Assembly (NCBI GenBank): GCA_035527835.1
Contig: DATKZS010000071.1
Coordinates: 11,285-75,284, forward strand
Source of the DNA: DATKZS01 sp035527835 [NCBI: bacterium]
Lineage (GTDB): Bacteria > RBG-13-61-14
Direction: 5' to 3'
Length of the DNA: 64,000 nt
Under the pieces are notes generated by a model, which saw nothing but the letters and a program-made list of their open reading frames with translations, had not been told where the DNA came from and searched no databases. The first letter of the stretch is position 1; each line of letters opens with the position of its first letter. The translations under genes were made by a program, and so were the position numbers. Shown piece by piece: positions 8,865-17,133 of the stretch.

Positions 8865-11447
8865 ATGCCTTATGATCCTCCGAAACTGACCGTTGAACAG
8901 ACCGAGCCCGTGGCGATCAATCCGCTGGACCTCTTGGAGCCGATGCTGAAGAACCGCTGGATCTTCGGCCTGATCGTCGCCGTATGCGTGCTGACGGCCT
9001 TCTTTTACAACCTTTACGCGACTCCGATCTACTCCGCCCAGTCCAGCGTCATCATCCGCCGCAACCTGAGTTCGAGCGTGATCCGGGAGCAGGTATCCGA
9101 CGTACCCAACATGCGCAACACGACCATTGATTTCAATACCAAAGTAAAAATGGTGACCTCGGAGACGTTCGTGGAAGACCTGGCCAAGAAACTGATCGAG
9201 AGGGGGTACTTCAAGCAGCAGCTCAGGGAAAAGGGTTATGACCGGATGGATCCCGACGCCAAGGCGATTTTTATCCGCAGGCTCGGGGACATGACTAAGG
9301 CTAATATTGACGTGGGCAACCCGAAGATGACCAACATCGTCACCATCTCGTACCAGAGTCCGAACCGGCCCCTGGCTCGTGACGTGGTGAATCTTCTGGC
9401 TGAACAGGTGGTCGAGTTCGGCCAGAACGAGGACCGGATTATACTGGAGAACACGCTGGGCTTCCTGGACCAGCAGTTGGAGGACTCGCGGATCAAGGTC
9501 CGCGAGGCCGAGGACAAGCTGTTCAAGTACCGGGTTGACCACAATATCTTCGAGTCGATTTCGGACCGGGAGCTGATCTCTAACCGGCGCGGCCAGTTAC
9601 AACAGAACCTGACCAACATTCAGGAAGGGATGAGGGAGCGCGAGGCCAAGATCAAGCAGATCGGGAGCTTGCTGGTGCGCAAGGATTACACCAAATATAC
9701 CGCCATCGAGCCGGGAGACCCGGTGCTTTCCGGCCTGAGCGAGATGCTGACGCTCGCCGAGATCAAGTATGATGAGCTTCTGATCAAATACGGCGTCAAG
9801 CATCCGCAGGTGATCAGCGCGGCCCAGGAGATCGAGATTCTCCGGAGCAAGTTCGGACAGGAGCTGGTGAAGACCAAGACCCGTCTCGAGTATGAATTGA
9901 ACGTTTACGAGTCAAGGGGAAAGGCCCTGCAGGAGGCGTTGGCCGAGGTCGAGGCCAACGCGGTGACCGGCACGGAAAAGGACATTGATTACGTGGTGCT
10001 GGACCGGGACGCCAATTCGGCCCGCGATCTTTACAAGACCCTGCTCCAGGCGGTCAAGGAGGTAAGCGTCGCCAGCAACAACATGACGAACAATCTTATT
10101 TACGTGCACGAGCGGGCGATCCTTCCCCAGAGCCCCGTCAAGCCGCGCAAGACCCTGAACCTGCTGATGGGGCTGTTTCTGGGCATCGTCCTGGGAGTGA
10201 CCATCGTTTATGGAAGAGAATTTTTAGACCAGAGCATCAGAAACCCCGAAGACGTGGAGAAGGCCGCGCAATTGCCCGTCCTCTCCACCGTGCCTCTCTA
10301 TATCGGCAAGGGCGAGGAAAAGGATCGCAAAACCACGAGCCTGTATCTGACCCATCATCCCAAATCGCTGTTTTCCGAGAGCATCGCCGCGCTGCGCACG
10401 CACCTCAACATCAAGCTGCCGCAGGAGACTTCCGTGGCCATCCTCATCACCTCCAGCGCGCCCCGCGAGGGCAAAAGCCTGATCGCGGCCAACCTCGCGG
10501 CCAGCATGGCCATGGACGGAAAGAAGACCGTCATCGTGGACGCCGACCTGCACCGTCCCTACATGCACAAGGCCTTCGGGAAAGACAAGCACACCGGCGT
10601 TTTCGACATGATCGTGGATGCCCTGAATCCCCGCTGGTCCGAGCTGGACATGAAGGCCTTGAGTTTCGGCGACCTGCGGCACATCATCCGCCTCAAGCAG
10701 TGGTCCGGCACCATGAAAATTCAATGGGATTCCCTGCCCTCCACCCTCAACATCTCCTACCGGGAAGGCCGCCCCGTCGGCTCCAATATCACGGAGTGGA
10801 AAAATAAATTCGCCCGGGAAGGCTCATTCCCCTCCCCGCAGAACCCGGGCTTCAGCCTCGATGAGTCCGCCATCTCCGAAGTGGAAAACCCGGACAGCTC
10901 CGGGGCCCAGGCGCTCGGATTCATCGGGCAATATCCCCGGCTGCGCGCCTCCCGCTATTTCATTGACGTGGTCCTCAAGCGCTATACCCGCGAGACCGAA
11001 GTGGAAAACCTCCACCTCATCACCGCCGGGACCAACCCGAAAAATCCCAATGAAATCCTGGGATCGGAACAGATGAAAATCCTGCTCCAGCTCCTCAAGG
11101 AACGCTATGAGCGGATCATCATTGATTGCCCGCCATCGTGGCCCCTCTCCGACGTCAGCGTGCTCTCCCCCCTCATTGACGGCGTGTTATGGGTCTGCCG
11201 GGTCGGCGAGATACCCAAGGGCATGTTCAGCCGCGTGGTCAAGCAGATCCAGGCGGTCCAGCCCAACATCCTGGGGGTCGTCCTCAACGCCGTGGACCTG
11301 CACCGCGACCGTTATTATTATTATGGGTATTCTTATTACTATTACCGTTACTACCGTTCGAGCTATTACAACGATTATCTGAACGAACCGGGAAGCGGCA
11401 AGAAATCCTCCCGCTCGCGCAAGGGCAGCCTTCCGGCCAAGCCGTGA
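8865..11447 (+). CDS. Wzz/tyrosine autokinase (BY-kinase) with inserted domain
   Basis: An 860-residue polysaccharide co-polymerase fused to a bacterial tyrosine kinase; it sets chain length and couples synthesis to export. A first membrane helix (about 32-51) opens the Wzz domain, a long periplasmic coiled region runs to about 430, and the second helix is near 433-452. The cytoplasmic ATPase shows Walker A SSAPREGKS (about 529-537), Walker A' VIVDADLHRP (about 560) and Walker B RIIIDCPP (about 752). A foreign segment of about 120 residues (about 585-703) sits between A' and B; it contains LSFGDLRHIIRLKQWSGT and resembles a DUF4388/PATAN domain. The C-terminus has 14 Tyr within 22 residues, the autophosphorylation cluster. 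It heads a unit with the ligase-like and TPR genes. Confidence 0.93.
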   Translation: MPYDPPKLTVEQTEPVAINPLDLLEPMLKNRWIFGLIVAVCVLTAFFYNLYATPIYSAQSSVIIRRNLSSSVIREQVSDVPNMRNTTIDFNTKVKMVTSETFVEDLAKKLIERGYFKQQLREKGYDRMDPDAKAIFIRRLGDMTKANIDVGNPKMTNIVTISYQSPNRPLARDVVNLLAEQVVEFGQNEDRIILENTLGFLDQQLEDSRIKVREAEDKLFKYRVDHNIFESISDRELISNRRGQLQQNLTNIQEGMREREAKIKQIGSLLVRKDYTKYTAIEPGDPVLSGLSEMLTLAEIKYDELLIKYGVKHPQVISAAQEIEILRSKFGQELVKTKTRLEYELNVYESRGKALQEALAEVEANAVTGTEKDIDYVVLDRDANSARDLYKTLLQAVKEVSVASNNMTNNLIYVHERAILPQSPVKPRKTLNLLMGLFLGIVLGVTIVYGREFLDQSIRNPEDVEKAAQLPVLSTVPLYIGKGEEKDRKTTSLYLTHHPKSLFSESIAALRTHLNIKLPQETSVAILITSSAPREGKSLIAANLAASMAMDGKKTVIVDADLHRPYMHKAFGKDKHTGVFDMIVDALNPRWSELDMKALSFGDLRHIIRLKQWSGTMKIQWDSLPSTLNISYREGRPVGSNITEWKNKFAREGSFPSPQNPGFSLDESAISEVENPDSSGAQALGFIGQYPRLRASRYFIDVVLKRYTRETEVENLHLITAGTNPKNPNEILGSEQMKILLQLLKERYERIIIDCPPSWPLSDVSVLSPLIDGVLWVCRVGEIPKGMFSRVVKQIQAVQPNILGVVLNAVDLHRDRYYYYGYSYYYYRYYRSSYYNDYLNEPGSGKKSSRSRKGSLPAKP

Positions 11448-11477
11448 CGCGCCCGGGGACGGCGCGGCGTCCATCTT

Positions 11478-12749
11478 ATGAAGCAGCCATTTCCCATCCT
11501 GGTCCAGGCCGGCCTCATCGCAGGCGCCGGAGCCGCGGCCCTGCTGCATGGCGGCCACAGCCGCCTGCACTGGCCGCCGATTTCCATCATGCTGCTCGGC
11601 CTGCTCGCCGCTTTCATCGTCCGGTCCATCCACCAGGACCGGCCGCCCCGTTTCAACGCCCCCATGGACCTGTTCCTCTTCGCCTACCTCGCCTGGATAA
11701 CCCTCTCCGCGGTTTTTTCCTTCAACCGGGAGCAGAGCCTGGGCGAGGCCCTGCGCATGACGATACCGGTGGCGGCCTATTTCCTGGCGGCCTATGCCGC
11801 TCCCCCGCAAAAAAAATATCTGGTCTTGGGGCTGGGCGCGGTCATTCTGATGGAGGCAGCCGGTGGGCTGCTCGAGGTTTTTTCCCCGGGCTTTTTGCCC
11901 GCGGCGCTCCAAACGGCCGTGCCGGCGACCCCGGGGCGCGTCCATGGAACCTTCGTCAACTACAACCACTTCGCCGGGCTGATGGAGGCCGGGATTTTCC
12001 TTTCCTTCGGCGTGCTCAACACCGTGGACCTGGACCCGGACGTGGCCGGCTTTGACCTCATAGCCAAGCGGGCGCTGTTCGCCATCCCCGGCGGGCTCAT
12101 GATCATCGCCCTGGTCTTGAGCATGTCCCGGGGCGGGTGGGCCAGCTCCTTGGCCGGGATCATTTTTTTCGCCGCCATTTTCCGGTGGCGCTTATTGAAG
12201 GACTGGAAACGGATCGCGCTCCTGGCCGGCGTCATACTCATCTTGGCCGGCGCCTTCCTGGTCAAGGCCAACCGCGACCTGCTGGCCAAAAGGATCGGGG
12301 ATATCGAGGCGCTGTACCAGGAGAACGAGATCTCGGGAAACGAACGGATCTCGCTGTGGAAGAGCAGCCTGGAAATGGTCAGGGACCATCCGCTGTTCGG
12401 CGTGGGCTGGGGCGCCTTCAAGGACGCGTATCCGTCCTACCGCCGCGATAACATCTTCGTCGGCCTCGTCTTCGCCCACAATGATTTCCTCCAGATCGCC
12501 GCCACCAGCGGGGTGCCCGGACTCGCCTTTTTCCTGCTCTTCGTGGCCATGACCTTTGGGCAGGGATTCAAGGTGATCCGGGCCGATGCGGAGGATTTCG
12601 AGACCAGGGTGATGCCGGGGATCCTGGCCGGTCTTTTTGCCATGCTGGTGCATGAATCCGTGGATTTCGGGCTGATGCTGACCTCCAATGCCATGGTCTT
12701 TTTCATGCTCTGCGGCATCATCGCGGGAAGGGCCAGGGAACCCTCATGA
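11478..12749 (+). CDS. O-antigen ligase/polymerase family protein (Wzy_C)
   Basis: A 423-residue polytopic membrane protein with about ten hydrophobic segments. It has the family signatures GTFVNYNHFAGLMEAG near residue 157, GVGWGAFKDAYPSYR near 310, and AHNDFLQIAATSGVPGLAFF near 333 in a periplasmic loop. These fit the WaaL/Wzy_C superfamily, which joins lipid-linked glycan to an acceptor or polymerises it. Ligase and polymerase cannot be separated by sequence alone. Another polymerase-type protein is encoded at 26697, so a ligase or second-polymer role is possible here. Its stop overlaps the TPR gene start by four bases. Confidence 0.88.
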   Translation: MKQPFPILVQAGLIAGAGAAALLHGGHSRLHWPPISIMLLGLLAAFIVRSIHQDRPPRFNAPMDLFLFAYLAWITLSAVFSFNREQSLGEALRMTIPVAAYFLAAYAAPPQKKYLVLGLGAVILMEAAGGLLEVFSPGFLPAALQTAVPATPGRVHGTFVNYNHFAGLMEAGIFLSFGVLNTVDLDPDVAGFDLIAKRALFAIPGGLMIIALVLSMSRGGWASSLAGIIFFAAIFRWRLLKDWKRIALLAGVILILAGAFLVKANRDLLAKRIGDIEALYQENEISGNERISLWKSSLEMVRDHPLFGVGWGAFKDAYPSYRRDNIFVGLVFAHNDFLQIAATSGVPGLAFFLLFVAMTFGQGFKVIRADAEDFETRVMPGILAGLFAMLVHESVDFGLMLTSNAMVFFMLCGIIAGRAREPS

Positions 12750-13936
12750 AAAAAATCGTCTTCGAGTCCCTGGTGCTGGCCCTGGCCCTTGGCCTGGCGT
12801 GGAGCGACGTGGAGATTTTCCGGGCCGAGTATCATTTCCAGAAAGGCGAGGATAAGAAGGGGCGGCCCGATTATGCCGGCGCGCTGGAGCAATATGAGAT
12901 GGCGGCCGCAATCCTGCCCGACCGGTACTCCTACCAGCGCGCGGTGGGAAAGACGAGTTACAAACTTTATGACCCGGGCTCCGGCAACCTGCGGCCCCTC
13001 TACCAGTCCTATGAAGCCTATCAGCGGGTATTGGCGCTCGATCCGCACTACCCCTACGGCTGGTTCGAAATGGCGGACGTGCTCGATGAATTTGAACGGG
13101 CCAAGGTTTCCGGGCTTGACTCCCCCGAGCCGTATTTCCGCCGGGCCCTGGAGATAGATCCCTCCAATCCGCGGTTCCTGGCCGGGCTGCTCGACTGGAA
13201 GCTCCGGCACGGGCAGAACGAGGCGGCCTGGGGCCTATTTCTCGAGCTGATCAGATCATACCCGTATGCGGTCGTGAAGATCGGTCCGGCCATGCTCAAG
13301 ACCGACCGGGATTTTGCCCGCCTCGGCCGCGAGATTGACGTGGGCGGCCCGGCCGCCATCGAATACGCAAAATATCTGGTCAGGGTCCGCCGCATGGAAG
13401 AGGCCCAGGGCCTGCTCACGAGGCTTGAAGGGCAAAAGGCCGCCCGGCTCGTGGTGGCCGGCCTCATGTCCGACGTTTACATGTCCCGCGGCGAGACCGC
13501 CAAGGCCCGGGAAACTCTGAGCAACGCCCTGGCCGCGGCGCCCGGAGACCTCGCCCTGAACTCCAGGCTGGTCAAGGTCTTCATGAAGGAGCGTGATGAC
13601 GAGGGGGCCATCGCCGTGTATAAAAAGGCTTTTACCTATCATCCCGGACGCTGGGAGCTGGCAAGCGCGGCGGCGGGCCTGGCCATGAAAATCGGACACG
13701 ACGATGAGGCCATTGATTTATTCACCCAGGCGCTGGACACCGGCAAGCCCGACGCCAATACCAAGAAGAGAATTTATGAATTGCGCGCCAAGCTCCGGGC
13801 CAAGCGCCATGACTTCGGTGGGGCGATAGCCGACTACGAAAAAATCTTGGATTTGGACCCGGACAATGAGAACGCGATTCACGCCATCAAAAAGGTCAAG
13901 ATTGAGATGGAATATGCCGGCCATTCCGGGAGATAG
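12746..13936 (+). CDS. TPR protein with N-terminal membrane anchor
   Basis: 396 residues. The N-terminus (MKKIVFESLVLALALGLAWS) is an uncleaved signal anchor or signal peptide, so the rest is probably periplasmic. Repeated helix pairs with the A-x-x-x-Y-x-x-A/L spacing of tetratricopeptide repeats occur throughout; the clearest are AGALEQYEMAAAILPDRY (about 46-63), EAYQRVLALDPHYPYG (about 92) and GGAIADYEKILDLDPDNENA (about 357). TPR proteins next to O-antigen ligase and Wzz-kinase genes usually scaffold polysaccharide export complexes. It overlaps the ligase gene by four bases and ends the unit. Confidence 0.87.
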   Translation: MKKIVFESLVLALALGLAWSDVEIFRAEYHFQKGEDKKGRPDYAGALEQYEMAAAILPDRYSYQRAVGKTSYKLYDPGSGNLRPLYQSYEAYQRVLALDPHYPYGWFEMADVLDEFERAKVSGLDSPEPYFRRALEIDPSNPRFLAGLLDWKLRHGQNEAAWGLFLELIRSYPYAVVKIGPAMLKTDRDFARLGREIDVGGPAAIEYAKYLVRVRRMEEAQGLLTRLEGQKAARLVVAGLMSDVYMSRGETAKARETLSNALAAAPGDLALNSRLVKVFMKERDDEGAIAVYKKAFTYHPGRWELASAAAGLAMKIGHDDEAIDLFTQALDTGKPDANTKKRIYELRAKLRAKRHDFGGAIADYEKILDLDPDNENAIHAIKKVKIEMEYAGHSGR

Positions 13937-13947
13937 CTCCAATCGCC

Positions 13948-13961
13948 GCCCGGATCCGGGC
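13948..13961. other. 14-bp perfect palindrome downstream of the TPR gene
   Basis: GCCCGGATCCGGGC lies 12 bases after the TPR stop, inside a GC-rich stretch where CGCCG and CGGCG can also pair around it. No T-tract follows, so it is at best a weak or Rho-assisted terminator. Confidence 0.3.
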
Positions 13962-14020
13962 CTGGCCCCCCGGCGGCGCCCCCCCAACGGCTGACGGCCC
14001 ACGCCGTCCCGGGCGGGAAT

Positions 14021-14052
14021 TTGACAATATGCTTAAAATGCTATTATATAAT
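14021..14052 (+). promoter_or_regulatory. Predicted sigma70-type promoter of the polysaccharide locus
   Basis: A consensus TTGACA (14021-14026) precedes an AT-rich block containing TATTAT (14042-14047, 15-base spacer) and an exact TATAAT (14047-14052, 20-base spacer). The AT richness contrasts sharply with the GC-rich surroundings. A leader of about 130 bases then precedes the NusG-like gene, the expected first gene of the long polysaccharide operon. Confidence 0.6.
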
Positions 14053-14184
14053 ATTCGGGGCAGGCCAAAAGCGAGGAAACTGATCCGAGGCCGTGGCCTT
14101 GAATTTCATGGGTCCGGGAAGATATGGGCCGTCACATCTTGCCTAAGCGCCGCGAACCAGTTGAAAGAGGAATGGGCCTAAACC

Positions 14185-14736
14185 ATGCTCAGACTGTCCG
14201 ATAACCCGCCTGGCCGCTGGCCTCTGGACCGTCCCCTCCTGGATGACCTGGGCCATTGGTGCGTGGCGCGGGTGAAACCGCGGCAGGAAAAGGCCCTGGC
14301 CCATGACCTGGTTCGGCTGGGGATGGCGTATTATCTGCCGATGATGACCAAGCGCACGGTGCGGCGGGACAACGGCAAGCCGCGCAAATCAGTGGTGGTG
14401 CTGTTCCCGGGCTACATCTCGGTGGCGGGCAACGGGGAGCTGCGGTCAGAGCTGATGAAGACCGGCCGGACCGCGGGGGTGATCGCGGTGGCGGACCAGG
14501 AGCGGTTCGTGAGCGAGCTCGGCGGCGTGCAGAGGGCGCTGGATAGCAATTTAGCCGCGGACACGCATCCGCTGATGGCCGGGCAGAGAGTAAGGATCGT
14601 GGCGGGTCCGCTGCTGGGACAGGAGGGCGTGGTCGAAAATTGCGGCCGGCCGGGCCGGCGGGTCTATATCAACGTGGAGATGTTCAACCGCTCGGTGGCG
14701 GTGACGGTTTCCCCCGAAGAGGTTGTGGCTATTTGA
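14185..14736 (+). CDS. NusG-like (RfaH/UpxY-type) transcription antiterminator
   Basis: A 183-residue NusG paralogue. The N-terminal NGN domain (about 22-120) begins HWCVARVKPRQEKALAHDL, and FPGYISV is the conserved turn. The C-terminal KOW domain (about 130-183) carries GQRVRIVAGPLLGQEGVV. A specialised NusG paralogue at the head of a polysaccharide locus typically binds the transcription complex near the promoter and prevents premature termination in the long operon. Its own promoter and a 130-base untranslated leader fit that role, though no canonical ops element (GGCGGTAG) was found. A perfect palindrome starts directly after the stop. Confidence 0.9.
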   Translation: MLRLSDNPPGRWPLDRPLLDDLGHWCVARVKPRQEKALAHDLVRLGMAYYLPMMTKRTVRRDNGKPRKSVVVLFPGYISVAGNGELRSELMKTGRTAGVIAVADQERFVSELGGVQRALDSNLAADTHPLMAGQRVRIVAGPLLGQEGVVENCGRPGRRVYINVEMFNRSVAVTVSPEEVVAI

Positions 14737-14737
14737 T

Positions 14738-14765
14738 CTCATCCGCGGCCCGGGCCGCGGATGAG
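14738..14765. other. 28-bp perfect palindrome after the antiterminator gene
   Basis: Two 14-base arms (14738-14751 and 14752-14765) are exact reverse complements with no loop, starting one base after the NusG-like stop codon. The centre is GCCCGGGC. No T-tract follows. It could form a very stable RNA hairpin that limits read-through, a natural checkpoint for an antiterminator, or be a protein-binding site. Confidence 0.6.
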
Positions 14766-14779
14766 CCATATTTATCAGT

Positions 14780-14992
14780 GTGTTAAAAAGGTTGGCCGCG
14801 CCGCCCGGTGCCGCCGACGGATTATTGGTATGCGAATTGTCAAACATGCTAAGCTTCCCGCTGACACCGGAGTTAATTGCGGACCTCTTCGCGCGAGCGC
14901 CCCGCCGGGAGCTATTCTCGGAGAGGCCGAAAAAACGGATCGCGCCTGAAAGGGCTCTCGCGCGACGCGTCCTGGGTTTCATGTATTCATGA
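14780..14992 (+). CDS. Possible small protein between nusG-like and wecB
   Basis: A GTG-started frame of 70 residues fills the gap and overlaps the wecB start as ATGA, which would fit translational coupling. The translated protein (a hydrophobic mid-section LLVCELSNMLSFPL, then a basic C-terminus) matches nothing I recognise, and no clear ribosome site precedes the GTG. It may be spurious. Confidence 0.25.
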   Translation: MLKRLAAPPGAADGLLVCELSNMLSFPLTPELIADLFARAPRRELFSERPKKRIAPERALARRVLGFMYS

Positions 14993-16119
14993 AGAAGGTA
15001 TCAGTCATTTTCGGCACGCGGCCGGAGGCGGTCAAGTTGTGCCCGGTGGTGCTGAAGCTCCGGGAGCATCCGGATTTCGCTCCCCACGTCTGCGTTACCG
15101 GCCAGCACCGCGAGCTCCTGGACCAGGTGCTGGACGTGTTCGGGGTGAGGCCGGACGTGGATTTCGACCTGATGCGTCCGAACCAGGGTCTGGCCGACCT
15201 CACCGCGCGCGCGATCACGGCGCTGGACGGCTATTTCCGGGACCAGCAGCCGGACGTGGCGCTGGTGCAGGGGGACACCACCACGGTGTTTGCCGCGTCG
15301 CTTTCCGCTTTCTACAACAAGGTCAGGATCGGCCACGTGGAGGCGGGCCTCCGGACGTGGAACAAGTATTCGCCGTTTCCGGAGGAGGTCAACCGGATGC
15401 TGACCTCGCACCTTGCGGACTATCATTTCGCGCCCACCGAACCGGCCAGGCAAAACCTGCTCCGGGAAGGCATCCCGGCCGAGAGGGTGTTCGTTACCGG
15501 GAACACGGTGATAGACGCCCTATTGATCGCGGTGGAAAAGGTGAGAGCGGAGAAGACCGTGGTCCCGGGCTTGCCGCCTTCCTGGTGGAACGAGGATTCG
15601 GGCCGGCCCCTGGTTCTGATCACGGGTCATCGGCGGGAGAATTTCGGCTCGGGCTTCGAGGCGATCTGCCGGGCGGTGGCGGCGCTGGCCAGGCGTTTTC
15701 CGGACGCGGTGTTCGTTTACCCGGTGCATCTGAATCCGCACGTCCGGGAGCCGGTGTTCCGTCTCTTGTCGGGCCATGCGAACATCCATCTCCTGGATCC
15801 GCTTCCCTATCATCAGTTCGTCGCGCTGATGGACCGATCCACCGTCATCCTGACGGATTCCGGTGGAGTCCAGGAAGAGGCCCCGAGCCTGGGCAAGCCG
15901 GTGCTGGTGATGCGCGACACCACCGAGCGCCCGGAGGCGGTGGCGGCGGGCACGGCGCGTCTGGTGGGGACGGACGCGGACAAGATCGTCGAGGGGGTTT
16001 CCTCCCTTTTGTCGGACACGCGGGCATACCGGGACATGGCATCCAAGATCAACCCCTACGGCGACGGCCATGCCAGTGAGCGGATCCTCCAGACGTTACG
16101 GGAACAATTCTTCCCGTGA
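14989..16119 (+). CDS. wecB: UDP-N-acetylglucosamine 2-epimerase (non-hydrolysing)
   Basis: A 376-residue cytoplasmic enzyme that interconverts UDP-GlcNAc and UDP-ManNAc, supplying ManNAc-type precursor for the polysaccharide. The family features are all visible: FGTRPEAVKLCPVV near the N-terminus, VQGDTTTVFAASL near residue 92, HVEAGLRTWNKYSPFPEEVNR (split by motif, about 114-134), and ITGHRRENFG near 206. SGGVQEEAPSLGKPVLVMRD near 288 is the C-terminal UDP-binding region. The length is typical. Its stop codon overlaps the start of a flippase remnant as GTGA. Confidence 0.95.
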   Translation: MKKVSVIFGTRPEAVKLCPVVLKLREHPDFAPHVCVTGQHRELLDQVLDVFGVRPDVDFDLMRPNQGLADLTARAITALDGYFRDQQPDVALVQGDTTTVFAASLSAFYNKVRIGHVEAGLRTWNKYSPFPEEVNRMLTSHLADYHFAPTEPARQNLLREGIPAERVFVTGNTVIDALLIAVEKVRAEKTVVPGLPPSWWNEDSGRPLVLITGHRRENFGSGFEAICRAVAALARRFPDAVFVYPVHLNPHVREPVFRLLSGHANIHLLDPLPYHQFVALMDRSTVILTDSGGVQEEAPSLGKPVLVMRDTTERPEAVAAGTARLVGTDADKIVEGVSSLLSDTRAYRDMASKINPYGDGHASERILQTLREQFFP

Positions 16120-16310
16120 TCGGTTCTCTTTTGGAGCTCCGGGACAAACATCCGCCCGCGGAATCACTTCGCCGCCGCTTCGCAACCGGGACCTTCTGGT
16201 CCGCGGCCCAGGACATAGGTACTTTGAGTCACGTCTATCTCTCCATAATGATAAGGCGGCCGGGAAAAGTGGATGCGGGCCTGAGCCAAGACCAGGAATC
16301 CCTGCTATAA
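16116..16310 (+). pseudogene. Remnant of a Wzx-type flippase N-terminus
   Basis: A GTG overlapping the wecB stop opens a 64-residue frame. Its residues 12-32 (PPAESLRRRFATGTFWSAAQD) match the N-terminus of the flippase encoded at 17134 (PAGSLRNRLATGTFWSLTG) at the same position. Similarity stops abruptly at about base 16212; the rest is not membrane-like and ends at a stop. I read it as the 5' stub of a second flippase whose body was lost by deletion or replacement. The coupling to wecB suggests an ancestral wecB-wzx order. Confidence 0.65.
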
Positions 16311-16319
16311 GAGGAGGGC

Positions 16320-17042
16320 ATGGTGAGCGAGGATCAAGTTTTACTTGGAAGCGAACGATGGTGGGATGAATACTTCGCTCCCGGGGGCGGCTGGGAAAAG
16401 AACCGGGGTCCCAATCAGACCCGGCAGTTTGTCAAGGCATTTTTGCGCCTCGTGATACTGGACAGGGACAAAGCCTTGACTCTTCTGGACGTGGGCTGTG
16501 CGCTGGGCCACGCGATCGAGCTCATCCATGAGCGGTATCCGCGGGCTGTTCTGACAGGCGTTGATTTTTCAAGCATGGCGGTGCGGCGTTGCCGGGAGCG
16601 TTTGGGCTCGATTGCCGGCTTTGAACGGCGAACGATCGAAGAAATCAATGAAGAATATGATGTGATTTACGTCTCGCATCTGATGGAGCATTTCTGGGAC
16701 TATCGCGGAAAAGCCAGTCATCTGGCCCGACATTGCCAGCGGCTGATCATCTCCGTTCCCTACAATGAGTTCGGGGCTCCGGTGGCCGAAGCCCACCCCG
16801 AGCGCCACCACCAGGCGAACTTCGTGGAGGATTCCTTCAATTTCCTGATCGGTGAAGGACTGGCGGAGAGGATCCAAACGCATATCTTCGATTGCCCCGG
16901 GGCCTGGAGCTTCAGTTGGAAAAAGAAAATCTGGGAACTGGGATTGAAAAATACTCTCCGCTTCTTTTTGGGCAAGAAAAGAATCCAAGACAAGTTCATG
17001 GTCATCTTCGACATTACCTGCAAGAGGCTTGATCCGACATGA
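16320..17042 (+). CDS. Class I SAM-dependent methyltransferase
   Basis: 240 residues. Motif I is LLDVGCALGHAIEL (about 56-69), followed by LTGVDFSSMAVRRC (motif II). YDVIYVSHLMEHF occupies the motif IV/V position, as in the Methyltransf_11/12-type glycan methyltransferases. The C-terminal third is basic. AGGAGG-like bases just before the ATG at 16320 support the start. In this locus it probably methylates a sugar or precursor of the repeat unit; the acceptor is unknown. Confidence 0.85.
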   Translation: MVSEDQVLLGSERWWDEYFAPGGGWEKNRGPNQTRQFVKAFLRLVILDRDKALTLLDVGCALGHAIELIHERYPRAVLTGVDFSSMAVRRCRERLGSIAGFERRTIEEINEEYDVIYVSHLMEHFWDYRGKASHLARHCQRLIISVPYNEFGAPVAEAHPERHHQANFVEDSFNFLIGEGLAERIQTHIFDCPGAWSFSWKKKIWELGLKNTLRFFLGKKRIQDKFMVIFDITCKRLDPT

Positions 17043-17133
17043 CGGCGCTGGTCGCTTCCGCCTCAAATATTATCAATCCGCACTGAGTAGGAAGAGACTT
17101 TGACCGCACCCTTTCCATCCTCGGCCGACAGCT

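Noticed and set aside
13937-14020. Intrinsic terminator after the TPR gene
   Set aside because: There is a good palindrome (13948-13961), but no T-tract follows, so I list it only as a palindrome.
14056-14184. Possible c-di-GMP riboswitch before the NusG-like gene
   Set aside because: The leader contains AACCAGTTGAAAGAGG and GGGCCTAAACC, which recall parts of the GEMM-I consensus, but the central GACGCAAAGCC block and the matching P1 helix are missing and the last motif ends at the start codon. I treat the similarity as chance.
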